11,198 nt of DNA from CAJBLF01 sp964463255 (GCA_964463255.1 CAYXBC010000026.1:1-11198); one strand, 5' to 3'; shown: positions 1 through 8,034, counted from the stretch's first letter. Notes: generated from the sequence alone by a model not told the origin. Translations and numbers: made by a program.

Positions 1-2
1 GT

Positions 3-134
3 AAAGTTACTCAAGAACAAATTGATTTCGCACTCCAAAAGCTTAATAATAGACCAATGAAATGTCTCAAATATCAAAGCCCTTCATATATGTTTAAAAA
101 TTTACTTTCTCAAGTGGCGCTTTTGGCCCTTTAA
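3..134 (+). CDS. IS30-family transposase, C-terminal fragment (5' end outside window)
   Basis: The frame open at the window edge encodes about 43 residues ending in TAA. It contains the IS30-family C-terminal signature, LNNRP followed by KCLKYQSP and a short hydrophobic tail. In intact IS30 transposases this segment (usually LNxRPRKxLGxxTPxEVF) closes the DDE integrase-type catalytic domain that cuts and joins the element ends. Only the last part is visible, so the catalytic residues and the intactness of the element cannot be judged. The element lies to the left, with its transposase 3' end facing into the window. The terminal inverted repeat probably overlaps the last codons (about 112-135), as is common in this family; that is inference, because the other end is not visible. 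Family confidence is good; activity is unknown. Confidence 0.75.
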   Translation, partial: KVTQEQIDFALQKLNNRPMKCLKYQSPSYMFKNLLSQVALLAL

Positions 135-140
135 TCTACC

Positions 141-167
141 ATAATTGTTTATAATTGTTTATAATTA
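141..167. repeat. Short AT-rich tandem repeat
   Basis: A 10-base unit (ataattgttt) occurs twice in direct succession, with a third partial copy (ataatta), just past the IS30 end and upstream of cca. The surrounding 135-269 stretch is AT-rich and otherwise holds no gene. It presumably carries the cca promoter, but no well-spaced -35/-10 pair stands out. Confidence 0.6.
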
Positions 168-269
168 TTATTATATAAATGTCAATAAAAAAGCTGTCGC
201 TTATCTTCATCACTTGAAAATCACCTCTCTTTAATTAAAAACTTAGGAGTTTTACTCGCACATACTCCC

Positions 270-2033
270 ATGCTTTTTTTCGACTATCTCAAAAACCTCG
301 ACTCAAATATCAATTTCCTCAAAAAAAGGATTAACGATGACCATACCCTCTTCCTAGTTGGCTGATGTGTCAGGGATCCTCTTTTGGGCATCACGAAAAA
401 ACCGACCGATATCGATTTCACTATGGCGGGCTCGCCAAAACATCTCGATGCTATCCTCGATAAGAGAGGGATGTCCCATTTTATGACCGAAAAATATGGC
501 ACTATCACCCTACTCAAAGACCCTATCAAATATGAATTAACCCCATTGAGAACGGAAGGTAAATATGATGATTTTAGACATCCCGAAGATATCACTCGGA
601 GTGATGACCTTCTCTTGGATTCCAAAAGGAGAGACTTCACCATCAACTGCATGTACTACACCACTACTCCATTCATCGCTGACTATACTTCATCGCTTGA
701 TAAAAAATATCCCCATGCCTATACTGACGATGAGTGACTCCTCAAAACGCTTGATGATTATGGATATATCTATATCGAAGATTTCGCACTGCTTATCATC
801 CAAGCCCACAAACATATCGAAAAATCATTTAGCTTGTGAATGATTCATCCCGACCATATTGCTTCAATCCTCAAATTAGCGCCTATACTCTCTTTAGGAT
901 GAAAGAAAAAAATCGGAAGCGAAAAGCCGAAATCATTATGCATCCTCATCGATCCGCACCAAGGTATCCACGATAGTATCCATAGAAAATTGCGCGCAGT
1001 CGGAGATCCAGATAAGAGATTCAATGAAGATGCATTGAGAATCATCAGAGCAATTAGGTTTGTGAATGTTTTGAATGAAAAACTAAAAGTTTTAAAGATT
1101 AGCACATTGAAAAATTGTAAGAAAATAAAATTATTCGACTTTGAAAAACCAACCTGGAATAGCGTCAAAAGCAATCATGCTTTAGTGAGTAATGTCGCCA
1201 AAGAAAGAATAAAAGATGAAATCATGAAAGCCTTCACTGATGGTGATCCCTTCGGGTTCATTGCATTGCTCGATGAGGCGAGGCTTCTGGAACATCTTTT
1301 CCCCGCACTCTATGCTACGAAATACGTTGAACAACCTATCAGATATCATCCCTTCGATATCTATACCCATACCATGCTGACTTTGCGTGAACTCCAAAAA
1401 ATCAATAAAGATCCCCTCGTCAGATTTGCTATGCTCTACCATGATGTCGGCAAGTTGGAACAGTTTGCAGCCTATGGTGATCATCTTACCAAAGAACAAA
1501 TCAGAGGAATTATCGCTGGACCGCTCAATCATAGGAGAAGCTCTCCCGAGCATGCCAAGCGTGATTTCAAGGCGCTCGGATTCTCAAGCAAGGAAATCGC
1601 CGATATCGCTCGATATATTGCTCATCATCATACACCGGAAGAGATGCTTATGACCAAGCAAGAAAATACGGAAAAAAAAGTAAGATCGTTCTTGAGTGAG
1701 GCTGGATATAAAAAAGCTATGAATATCTTTGATATCACGATGGCTGATAGATTGGGGCAATTCAATCCACTCCAAAATAGCTCCGATCTTTCTGATATCG
1801 ACACCTTAAGATCCATCCTGAAAAAACTCCAAAAGCAGGAATGACAATTCACTATGAAGAATCTTGCAGTCAATGGCTTAGATATCGTTCAACATTTCAA
1901 AATCGCACCATCAGCACTCATATGAACCTTATTGAAAAAAGCCCTGGACCGGGTCATCAATGATATCAAAATGAGGAATACTAAGACACAAATCTATGGA
2001 TTCCTTAAAATACAGTTGAAGCATATGAAATAA
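270..2033 (+). CDS. cca: CCA-adding tRNA nucleotidyltransferase with HD domain (translation table 25)
   Basis: This enzyme adds or repairs the 3'-CCA tail of tRNAs from CTP and ATP in the cytoplasm. Read with UGA as glycine it is one frame of 587 residues containing six in-frame TGAs (363, 735, 837, 900, 1842, 1923). The class II nucleotidyltransferase signature is LVGGCVRD at about residues 29-36, its second Gly encoded by TGA. It is followed by the metal-binding DID at 47-49, RRDFTIN near 124, LRAVGDP near 243 and the neck motif RIIRAIRF. An HD phosphohydrolase domain follows, with THT, HD at 391-392, a later HHH and a terminal D in MADRLGQF. The tail LAVNGLDIV matches the family's C-terminal domain. 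Between RRDFTIN and LRAVGDP there are about 115 residues, where roughly 30 are usual. The ATG at 270 is the first in frame. AGGAG at 245-249 is 20 bases away, too far for a normal ribosome binding site. Confidence 0.93.
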
Positions 2034-2044
2034 ATATTCTAAGA

Positions 2045-3064
2045 TTATGCTCTGTCTACGATTTGAGCAGTGTCTGAAACCACCGAACCAGTCAAATCAT
2101 CTAAGATGGATTGTACCTTATCGCTTCATCCTTCCTGTGTCATATATCCTCACAATCTCTGTGTTGTGTTATCTTTGTTATAGTTTCATTGGGTTGACAA
2201 AAATCACTTACCATCAGGTCAGACATTTTCTGCGAGTTCCTTTGCTGTAGGTAATCTCTTATTTCCATATATTTTTTGATATTCATCAATCCTATTTCTC
2301 AAGTTCTTTCCCATAGCATCCATACCCTCCTGTCGGGAATTGAATTTTGCATATCCCCTTATGTTATATACATTCCCTGGATTCATATGCCTTGCTCATG
2401 CGCCTGCTGTCCCATACGTACTATCATTTTTCATGAATGCCATGAGATATGTCACCGGGACTTTGAAACTCTGAAAAGTTTTCAATACCTCACTTGTCTT
2501 GATTGGACTATGGTATCTTTTCAATTCATCGGTAATCAACTTACTTGTCTTTTCCATACCAGGGAGTATTTCATCCCTATTTTTTTCATCAGATGTCTTA
2601 TCTTGTGCTGTGACAAGATTATCATCCTCTACCGATTTAATGAATGATAGATATTTGTCATATTCATCCACAAATATAGCAAATCATCTCAAAGTTCATC
2701 TTCAGAATTTTCCGTCTGGTTTCACATTTGCTTTGATATCGGCTATTGTTCATACTCAATGCTTATCAAACGAAGACTTATAGAATCTTATCCTCTCTGA
2801 TCACGACAACTGTAAAGATGCAGACTGTTTTAGGATATATTCCTGAAGATTTTGGATATTCTCCTTGGATGGATTATCAAGCATTTCCATCAAGGTTTTT
2901 TTTATCTCTACGGGAATAGTATTTGCCATTGAGAGTTTCTTCTTTGCATTATCGATATATCCCTTCCTTTGATTGTACTTCTCGACCTGACCATTTGTCA
3001 CTTTCTGAAGTATAGATTCCTGGATATAGAGATATTGTTTCATTTTCTTCTGTAGGTCCTGCAA
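2045..3064 (-). CDS. Lysozyme-like / peptidoglycan-binding-like protein, main part (table 25; probably frameshifted at its N-terminus)
   Basis: From TTG at 3064 to TAA at 2045 this frame gives 339 residues with 12 in-frame TGAs. The first part is coiled-coil. Around residue 117 the motif DGKFGRGTLR resembles the core of peptidoglycan-binding repeats (DGxFGxxT), with both motif glycines from TGA. Around residues 210-260, KNDSTYGTAG and NPGNVYNIRGYAKF, then a segment like FxSxxEGxxAxxxxL, recall lysozyme or glucosaminidase-like folds that carry an NPGN motif. The hydrolase assignment is inference; I cannot point to a proven catalytic Glu. No signal peptide is visible in this part. The frame remains protein-like and open upstream to 3136 (another TGA at 3092) without a normal start codon. 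This suggests that the adjacent upstream frame (3126-3422) and this one are a single gene broken by a one-base shift. It converges with cca, leaving 11 bases between the two stops. Confidence 0.72.
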
Positions 3065-3125
3065 TGCTTTTGTTTCTGTATCGATTTTGAGTCATGCTTG
3101 TCTTTTTAAGAGAATAGAGCTATCC

Positions 3126-3422
3126 TTATAATCTTTTTATATTCATAACTCTCCAATTGCACTTGTTTTTATAAATTTCGATTAATTGCTCTCTCTCCAT
3201 CGATTTGATATCATTGATCTTCTCAGTAGGATATCTGGCTAGTATCTGATTGATAAACATTTTCCTCTCTGCCTCTTTCTTCATGATATCTTGTTTCAAA
3301 TTTTTTATTTCCCTAGAAAATTCTGAATCACTATTTTCGGATTTCTTCTCCACCTCATTATTATAGGATTCCATATCATTCATCCACACTGACTCGTAAT
3401 AAAACAAACAAATTATACTCAT
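3126..3422 (-). CDS. N-terminal coiled-coil part of the same lysozyme-like protein, ending at an apparent +1 frameshift
   Basis: This is a 98-residue frame rich in Glu, Lys and Ser (EIKNLKQDIMKKEAERK) with strong helical heptad character. It stops at TAA (3126-3128), next to a run of five A on the coding strand (+ strand T run 3134-3138). Removing one A joins it smoothly to the downstream frame, giving MNIK followed by DYKDSSILLKRQ, so both pieces probably make one protein of about 445-458 residues. The start is uncertain. ATG at 3422 has AGGA only one base upstream and overlaps a promoter-like sequence, so ATG at 3383 (MNDMESYN) is an alternative. Neither start gives a clear signal peptide. 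It lies 75 bases beyond the miaA stop and after the miaA terminator, so it is probably transcribed separately. Alternatives are a real mutation, a sequencing error, or programmed frameshifting. Confidence 0.6.
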   Translation of the reverse strand: MSIICLFYYESVWMNDMESYNNEVEKKSENSDSEFSREIKNLKQDIMKKEAERKMFINQILARYPTEKINDIKSMEREQLIEIYKNKCNWRVMNIKRL

Positions 3423-3437
3423 ATATCCTGAATTGTC
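3412..3437 (-). promoter_or_regulatory. Promoter-like sequence (TTGACA, TATAAT, 14-base spacer)
   Basis: On the minus strand there is a perfect TTGACA (3432-3437) and a perfect TATAAT (3412-3417). They are separated by only 14 bases, shorter than the usual 16-18, so activity is uncertain. If it is used, transcription begins downstream of the ATG at 3422 and favours the ATG at 3383 for the coiled-coil gene. The -35 box overlaps the U tract of the miaA terminator. Confidence 0.35.
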
Positions 3438-3459
3438 AAAAAAATATCGTTTGAAACGA
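3436..3459 (-). terminator. Rho-independent terminator after miaA
   Basis: An 8-base stem (tatcgttt pairing with aaacgata, 3443-3459, one unpaired central base, so the real loop is larger) is followed on the minus strand by seven T (3436-3442). It begins about 40 bases past the miaA stop. Confidence 0.7.
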
Positions 3460-3497
3460 TACCCTGGATACTCAAAAAACCATAGAATTTTACTATT

Positions 3498-4454
3498 TTA
3501 GGAAAGCTTCCATATCTTGTAGGTAACCCCTGGTCTAGGACTCTGGATTCCTTCAGCGATATATCTGCGGAATCGACTCCTCTGTTTTTTTGCTAGCTGG
3601 TGAGTGGTCACCATAATATCACTTTCCATCTCTTTGTAGGAACAGCGTCATTCGATATACTCTATGACTTCCTTATATCCTATGCCCTGCATAGACTGTA
3701 CGTCTTTTTTGTATCATTGGTTGAGCAAGCCTTGTACTTCTTCGATCAATCATCATCTCAACATCTCTCTGACTCTCGCATTTATTTTCTTGTTAGTGTC
3801 CTCCTTTTCTCTTCGGAGACCGAGCATAAGCAATGGCCATGCTGGTGGCTGAGAAATAAAACTCTCAGTTTTGGTCTTTCCGCTTTTGTAAAAAATCTCT
3901 AATGCTCTGACTATGTATCTGGTGGATTTTGGATGTAATTTCGCTGCTTCCTCTGGATCTATCTTGGTAAGCTCTTGATGAAGAATTCATGGCATCTGAT
4001 CTTCTTGTGCAAAGAGCTCATCTCTCAACTTCATATCCGGCGGAATATCTGGCATCGAGAAATTCTTGTAAATGGTATCGATATAGAGTCATGTCCCTCC
4101 CACGATCATCGGGAGTTTCTTACGTGCAAGAATGTCTGGAATGATTGTATATGCATCGTTTTTTCGTTGTCCTGATGTGTAGGTCTCGTCAGGGTTTACG
4201 ATATTTATCTGATGATGAGGTATCTTTTTTACTACTTCCTCTGATACTTTATCTGTCCCGATATTCATATACCTAAAAATCTGCCTGCTATCCGCAGAGA
4301 TAATCTCTTCATCAAAATACTGTGAGAGCAATATCGATAAATTACTTTTGCCTGTTGCTGTAGCTCATCGAATAATAACAACTCCATCGGGATGCTTACT
4401 GCGAAAATCCTCTATTTCTTGTCTGGCTTCTGGGACTATATCTGCTATTTCCAT
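3498..4454 (-). CDS. miaA: tRNA dimethylallyltransferase MiaA (table 25)
   Basis: MiaA transfers a dimethylallyl group to A37 of tRNAs that read codons starting with U, the first step toward ms2i6A. With UGA as glycine the frame is 318 residues, normal for the family, and holds seven TGAs (4365, 4089, 3987, 3753, 3750, 3714, 3648). The P-loop is GATATGKS at residues 30-37, its first Gly from TGA. Next comes SADSRQIFRYMNIGT (the DSxQxY region), then MIVGGTGLYI with TGA as the last Gly of GGTG (residue 122). REMLRGGLIEEV follows with its GG written TGA TGA, then QGIGYKE, the conserved C-terminal motif. ATG at 4454 is chosen because it precedes the P-loop by the usual distance; no clear Shine-Dalgarno is visible. 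A terminator follows. The 243 bases upstream contain a palindromic repeat. Confidence 0.94.
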
Positions 4455-4583
4455 GGTATTTTCTTCGAAAATAAATTTCTAATATTCAATTTCCCCTCCT
4501 TCGAGGACAAGTAATTTCTAAACAATTTCTTTTATTTTTTTGTTTGAAAATCAAAAATTAGAAATTAAAGATAATGGAAATAT

Positions 4584-4653
4584 TGTCATTTCGACCGAAC
4601 AAAGTGAGTGGAGAAATCTCTTTAAGAGATCCCTCGACAAGCTCGAGATGACA
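4584..4653. repeat. Intergenic imperfect palindrome of about 70 bp
   Basis: The stretch begins tgtcatttcgacc and ends gctcgagatgaca, and its two halves are related as an imperfect inverted repeat: tgtcat against atgaca, aatctctt against aagagat, ctcgac near the right end. It could form a long hairpin in RNA or DNA. Similar elements built on TGTCATTTCGA...CTCGAGATGACA are, as I recall, widespread as dispersed intergenic repeats in bacterial genomes, but copy number here cannot be checked. The rest of 4455-4697 is AT-rich with small inverted motifs (aatttctaa at 4474 and 4513, ttagaaatt at 4558) and no gene. Confidence 0.75.
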
Positions 4654-4697
4654 AATAAAAAAATACCCACATTTTTCATTTTTCACTATTAATTATT

Positions 4698-5537
4698 TTA
4701 TTTGTATTTGTCCGGATTGAAGAACGGCATGGTCGAACATCATTTTGTCTCGCATACAAGTTTCCCTATCCTTCGATTATCATTTCTCTTTATGAGGACG
4801 GTCGATCGCTCTTCTGTGAATCTCTGCTGACTGTTTGCAAGCATGTATTCTAGTGTATAGGCGAATCTTATGATATCGGGATTATTGGTAGTGTTGGGTT
4901 GCTCTTGGATATTGGTTACAACAACCTTGGGCTGAGCTATTACGTTGGAAAATTTCGTCAACCGGCTTCTGCTATAATAGGTTTTGAAGACATTTGATTT
5001 TTCAAGATTTGCATCCGCCATAGTATAGATTGTCGTAATATCTATTGCATTGACTGCCTGATAAAACTCCACAATGGTCTGTTGTTGAGGATTTAGTGGT
5101 TGGATAGCCGTTGGAACAGCAGGCTGACTTGTGGTTGCCGTCTCCTGGTCTGCACCAGTTATCTCTTGTGTCTCTTGTACCGGTATCGTAGCATCCGGAG
5201 TGGTATAATCTATATTGCCTTTGGAAATGTTCGTCATCTCACCCGTCGCAGCTGTATTTAGTTTTTCTGCTCTCCTATCTTTGGTAAAGGTGAAATATAG
5301 TGAGAATACAAACAATATAAACGATAAGAGAAACAGTACCAAGATGATTATGTCCTTTTTTTTGGATTCATCTACTGATTGACCGACATACGTCGCCACT
5401 TCGGTAGGGATAGTAGCCGATTTTATCTTCGGCTCATGTTTTCTCGGCCTTCCGGGTCATTCCTTATGGGACTGGGGCCTCCTGGAAATGAATTCCTTTT
5501 TGGGTCTGCCGGGAGTCTTCTTTTTGTTTCTTATCAT
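4698..5537 (-). CDS. Single-pass membrane protein with two AT-hook-like motifs and an extracytoplasmic domain (table 25)
   Basis: I do not recognise a named family. The 279-residue frame, with TGA glycines at 5457 and 4740, starts at ATG 5537, 32 bases past the stop of the upstream gene, so the two may be co-transcribed. The basic N-terminus contains KTPGRPKKEF (residues 7-16) and GPGRPRKHEPK (27-37), both matching the GRP core of AT-hooks flanked by Lys/Arg. A single hydrophobic helix spans about 63-82. Then come a Thr/Gln/Pro-rich linker (about 90-150) and a C-terminal domain starting QQTIVEFYQAVNAID, which looks like an NTF2-like or DUF4878-type alpha-beta fold (inference). The end, VCETKGCSTMPFFNP, has two Cys separated by four residues. 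The positive-inside rule puts the AT-hook part in the cytoplasm. A shorter start at GTG 5399 would lose the AT-hooks but keep the membrane helix. Confidence 0.75.
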
Positions 5538-5569
5538 AGTCTGCTCTTAATGGCTAAATATATCGTCCC

Positions 5570-7120
5570 TTATTTGGTCAGTGTATTGAGCGCTGCTCTT
5601 GTCGATGGTCCCATCCATCATCGTACGGATGGTTTTTTTTCATATCCTTTGAGCAATCATTTGCTGAGCTGAAATTGGTAGACGGCGTTTTTGGTCGTTT
5701 TGGAGTAGATGCCATCTATCGCTCAGGTATAGAGATGTAGCGTAGTGAGCAGATTCTGAAGAACTTTAACACCTTCCCCATATTCACCGCTATTGAACGC
5801 TTTGGTGAATACATACTTTGTAGGTACAACCACAGTACCCGTTCCTATCGATACTGTCTGGCCTACCATCGCTTTGAGCGCTGCCTTGATATATGCTTTG
5901 ACGAAATCGGAATATTCCGTATATCTCTGTTTGATTTTGAGGAGATATAAGGATTGATATCAGCTATATACCTGATCTTTGAATGCTGAAGTTATCCCAT
6001 CAGCCGTAATCTTCGCTAAACCAGAACTCGCTACTATCTTCATAGCAGCAATCTTTGCCAATAATGAGGCAGATCCCGTATCGGTCGCTAAGATATTGGA
6101 ACAATTGAGCTGATTTGTCGTCGTAAAGAATCTCGATTTGTATGCAGCCACCTCTTTCTTGAGTGCAAGATATTTGTTGCGGTCATATCGTTTCTGGAGG
6201 GTATCGGCCAGATATCCGTCGAGTTCTGTCTGGAATTGGCTTACTATATATGTTTTCTGCTGATTTAATGGATCAGTGAGGGTCTTAAGTGTCTTGTAGG
6301 TATTGGCTGAGCTCTCTACGAGCGTCTGGAACGTCTTCGAGAGATTTGCTACGCCTTGGATGGTCGTAGTCCCCATCTTCTGTATCAATTCATCCAATCC
6401 AGTCACTCTCGCATTGATATCGGTGATAATTGAATCGACTCAAGAAAATGCTATGACTACATTTTGTGCAGCACTTATCTTATCTTGGATCCCTTTGATC
6501 ATCTCTGCATTAGCACTGCGGAATTGGAGAAAGGTAGTGAGAAAATCAGTATTTTTGGATGCATAGCCGGTTGCAAAAGATGCTACGAGACCTTGGTACA
6601 GGGTGACTTTTGTGTCGATGAGATTTTTTAATTTCGTCTTTTCAGTTTCATAGGTCGTTCCTGGATCGAAAACATTCACATTATCAGAATCTGCCAATGC
6701 CTTTTTCTCTTCCAATGCCATTACCTGATTTTCCAGTTCAACGAAATCCTGTTTGAATGCTATCATGAGTGAAGTCCTATCTTTCTGGAGTTGTGAGAGT
6801 AAGGAAACATCCTTGATTGCTCAGAGACAGACCAAACTCTGGTAGTCGATGCTCTTGAGGATATTGAGGCCAGTCTTGATAAAATCAGTATATAATCTTC
6901 CATATACATTCGTCAGTAGCGCACTCACATTGTTTTGCTGGGTAGCAAGATAGGTCAGCAATGATCAGCTAAAACCTGTCGTAGTCCCTGTAGCAGCTAC
7001 CACTCCGGTCACAATCTCTCATGTCCCTACTATCACTCCTGTATCTGCATACGCGAAAATCCCGCAACTAGCTAAGGTGCCTATCATAGAGAGTACAAAC
7101 GCTTTCAAAGAAAACTTCAT
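5570..7120 (-). CDS. Exported helical protein with C-terminal peptidoglycan-binding domain (table 25)
   Basis: The 516-residue frame contains eight TGA glycines, including 6440, 5960, 5723, 5657 and 5618. The N-terminus MKFSLKAFVLSMIGTLASCG is a signal peptide. It offers two processing options: signal peptidase I after AYA (residue 25), or a lipobox LASC with Cys at 19. A long, mostly helical region rich in Ala, Thr, Gln and Lys follows (about 60-420), with no catalytic motif I can name. The last 75 residues look like a PG_binding_1 domain: GVKVLQNLLTTL, then AIDGIYSKTTKNAVYQFQ, then GWMGPSTRAALNTL, with three glycines of this domain supplied by TGA. This suggests anchoring to the cell wall. 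ATG 7120 is the first in-frame ATG giving a complete signal peptide. The gene is divergent from clpP. Confidence 0.82.
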
Positions 7121-7237
7121 ATCACTTTTTATCAAAAAGTAAAGACCATAAGCCAGATTACTCATTTTTTTTATCCATTAGCTATATAAATTCAAGTTGA
7201 TTTTGGTTGTTAAAATGAATAGTATATCCACATATAT

Positions 7238-7266
7238 TTGCAAAAAATATCCAAAAAGTATATACT
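7238..7266 (+). promoter_or_regulatory. Probable clpP promoter
   Basis: TTGCAA (7238-7243) and TATACT (7261-7266) are separated by exactly 17 bases. Transcription would start near 7273 and leave an untranslated leader of about 80 bases before the clpP ATG. The same AT-rich 234-bp gap must also carry the promoter of the divergent gene at 7120; on that strand I see a TATACT (7221-7226) without a convincing -35. Confidence 0.5.
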
Positions 7267-7354
7267 CTCACTGAATATCCGTAGTATCTCTCCCTTATAC
7301 TAGCTACGTTTTCATTTCAACATTCAACATTTTACCTTCTAAATATCACACAAC

Positions 7355-7930
7355 ATGAGCTTAGTACCAAGCGTAATCGAAAAAGTTAAATGAGGCGAAA
7401 GAGCCTATGATATCTATTCCAGATTACTCGAAGACAGAATAATCTTCGTAGGCGAACCTGTACAAGCAGGTATGGTCAATACTATCGTGGCCCAGCTCCT
7501 CTATCTCGAAAAAAAAGATCCTGACAAAGATATCATTATGTATGTCAATACACCAGGCGGTGAAGTCTATAGTGGTATGGCAATCTACGATGTGATGCAG
7601 TATGTAAAATGCGATGTCTGCACGGTCTGTGTAGGGCTTGCAGCTTCTATGGGATCTGTCATCCTCGCTGGATGAACCAAAGGAAAAAGATATTCACTTC
7701 CTCATAGCAAAATCATGATTCACCAACCACTCGGAGGTGCTGAAGGACAAGCTAGCGATATCGTCATCCAAGCTGAAGAGATATTAAAAGTAAAGAATAT
7801 GTTTATCGAACTTATGGCTAAACATACAGGACAAAAGCTGGAAGTCGTAGCTAATGATATGGAAAGAAACAAATGGATGAACGCTGAGGAAGCGATGAAG
7901 TATGGAATTATAGATAAGATTATTAAGTAG
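7355..7930 (+). CDS. clpP: ATP-dependent Clp protease proteolytic subunit ClpP with Asn in place of the catalytic Asp (table 25)
   Basis: ClpP forms the tetradecameric barrel that degrades proteins fed to it by ClpX or ClpA/C. The frame is 191 residues with TGA glycines at 7391 and 7673, close to the length of mature ClpP. It starts GGERAYDIYSRLLEDRIIFVG, matching the family's N-terminus without a propeptide. VNTPGGEVYSGMAIYD and GLAASMGS (Ser98) follow, then GGTKGKRYSLPHS with its second Gly from TGA, and MIHQPLGG (His123). By alignment with E. coli the third triad residue (Asp171 in TERD) falls on Asn172 in MERNKW, so the canonical Asp is missing. Three Cys lie close together just before the active Ser. 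ATG 7355 aligns with mature ClpP starts; no Shine-Dalgarno is visible. No clp ATPase gene lies in the window. Confidence 0.94.
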
Positions 7931-7952
7931 AGTGGAGAATTGAGCATTTAGG

Positions 7953-8006
7953 ACTTTGTCATATTACTCACTATGGTAATTTACAATAGTGCATAATAAG
8001 ACAAAA
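7953..8006. repeat. Imperfect palindrome downstream of clpP
   Basis: The left arm actttgtcatattactcac (from 7953) and right arm caatagtgcataataagaca (from 7984) are related as an imperfect inverted repeat around ggtaattta. It could fold into a hairpin in the clpP 3' untranslated region. It lacks a T tract, so it does not look like a terminator itself. Confidence 0.5.
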
Positions 8007-8034
8007 CCTTCATCCAACATCCATCATCCATTTA

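Noticed and set aside
270..2033. Several short plus-strand ORFs with stops between them, looking like a decayed pseudogene of cca
   Set aside because: All pieces are in one frame and separated only by TGA, and conserved motifs continue across each TGA. Recoding explains it without any decay.
2034..2400. A gene-free gap of a few hundred bases between cca and the lysozyme-like gene
   Set aside because: With UGA as glycine the minus-strand frame runs on through 2396 to TAA at 2045, so the gap is only 11 bases.
3600..3902. Plus-strand ORF opposite miaA
   Set aside because: It is a shadow of the clearly recognisable miaA on the other strand. It has no family features, and similar shadows occur opposite the other genes.
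270..7930. TGA as tryptophan (mycoplasma-type code) or selenocysteine
   Set aside because: The TGA positions align with family glycines, not Trp or Cys, and TGA occurs many times per gene, including as a TGA TGA pair.
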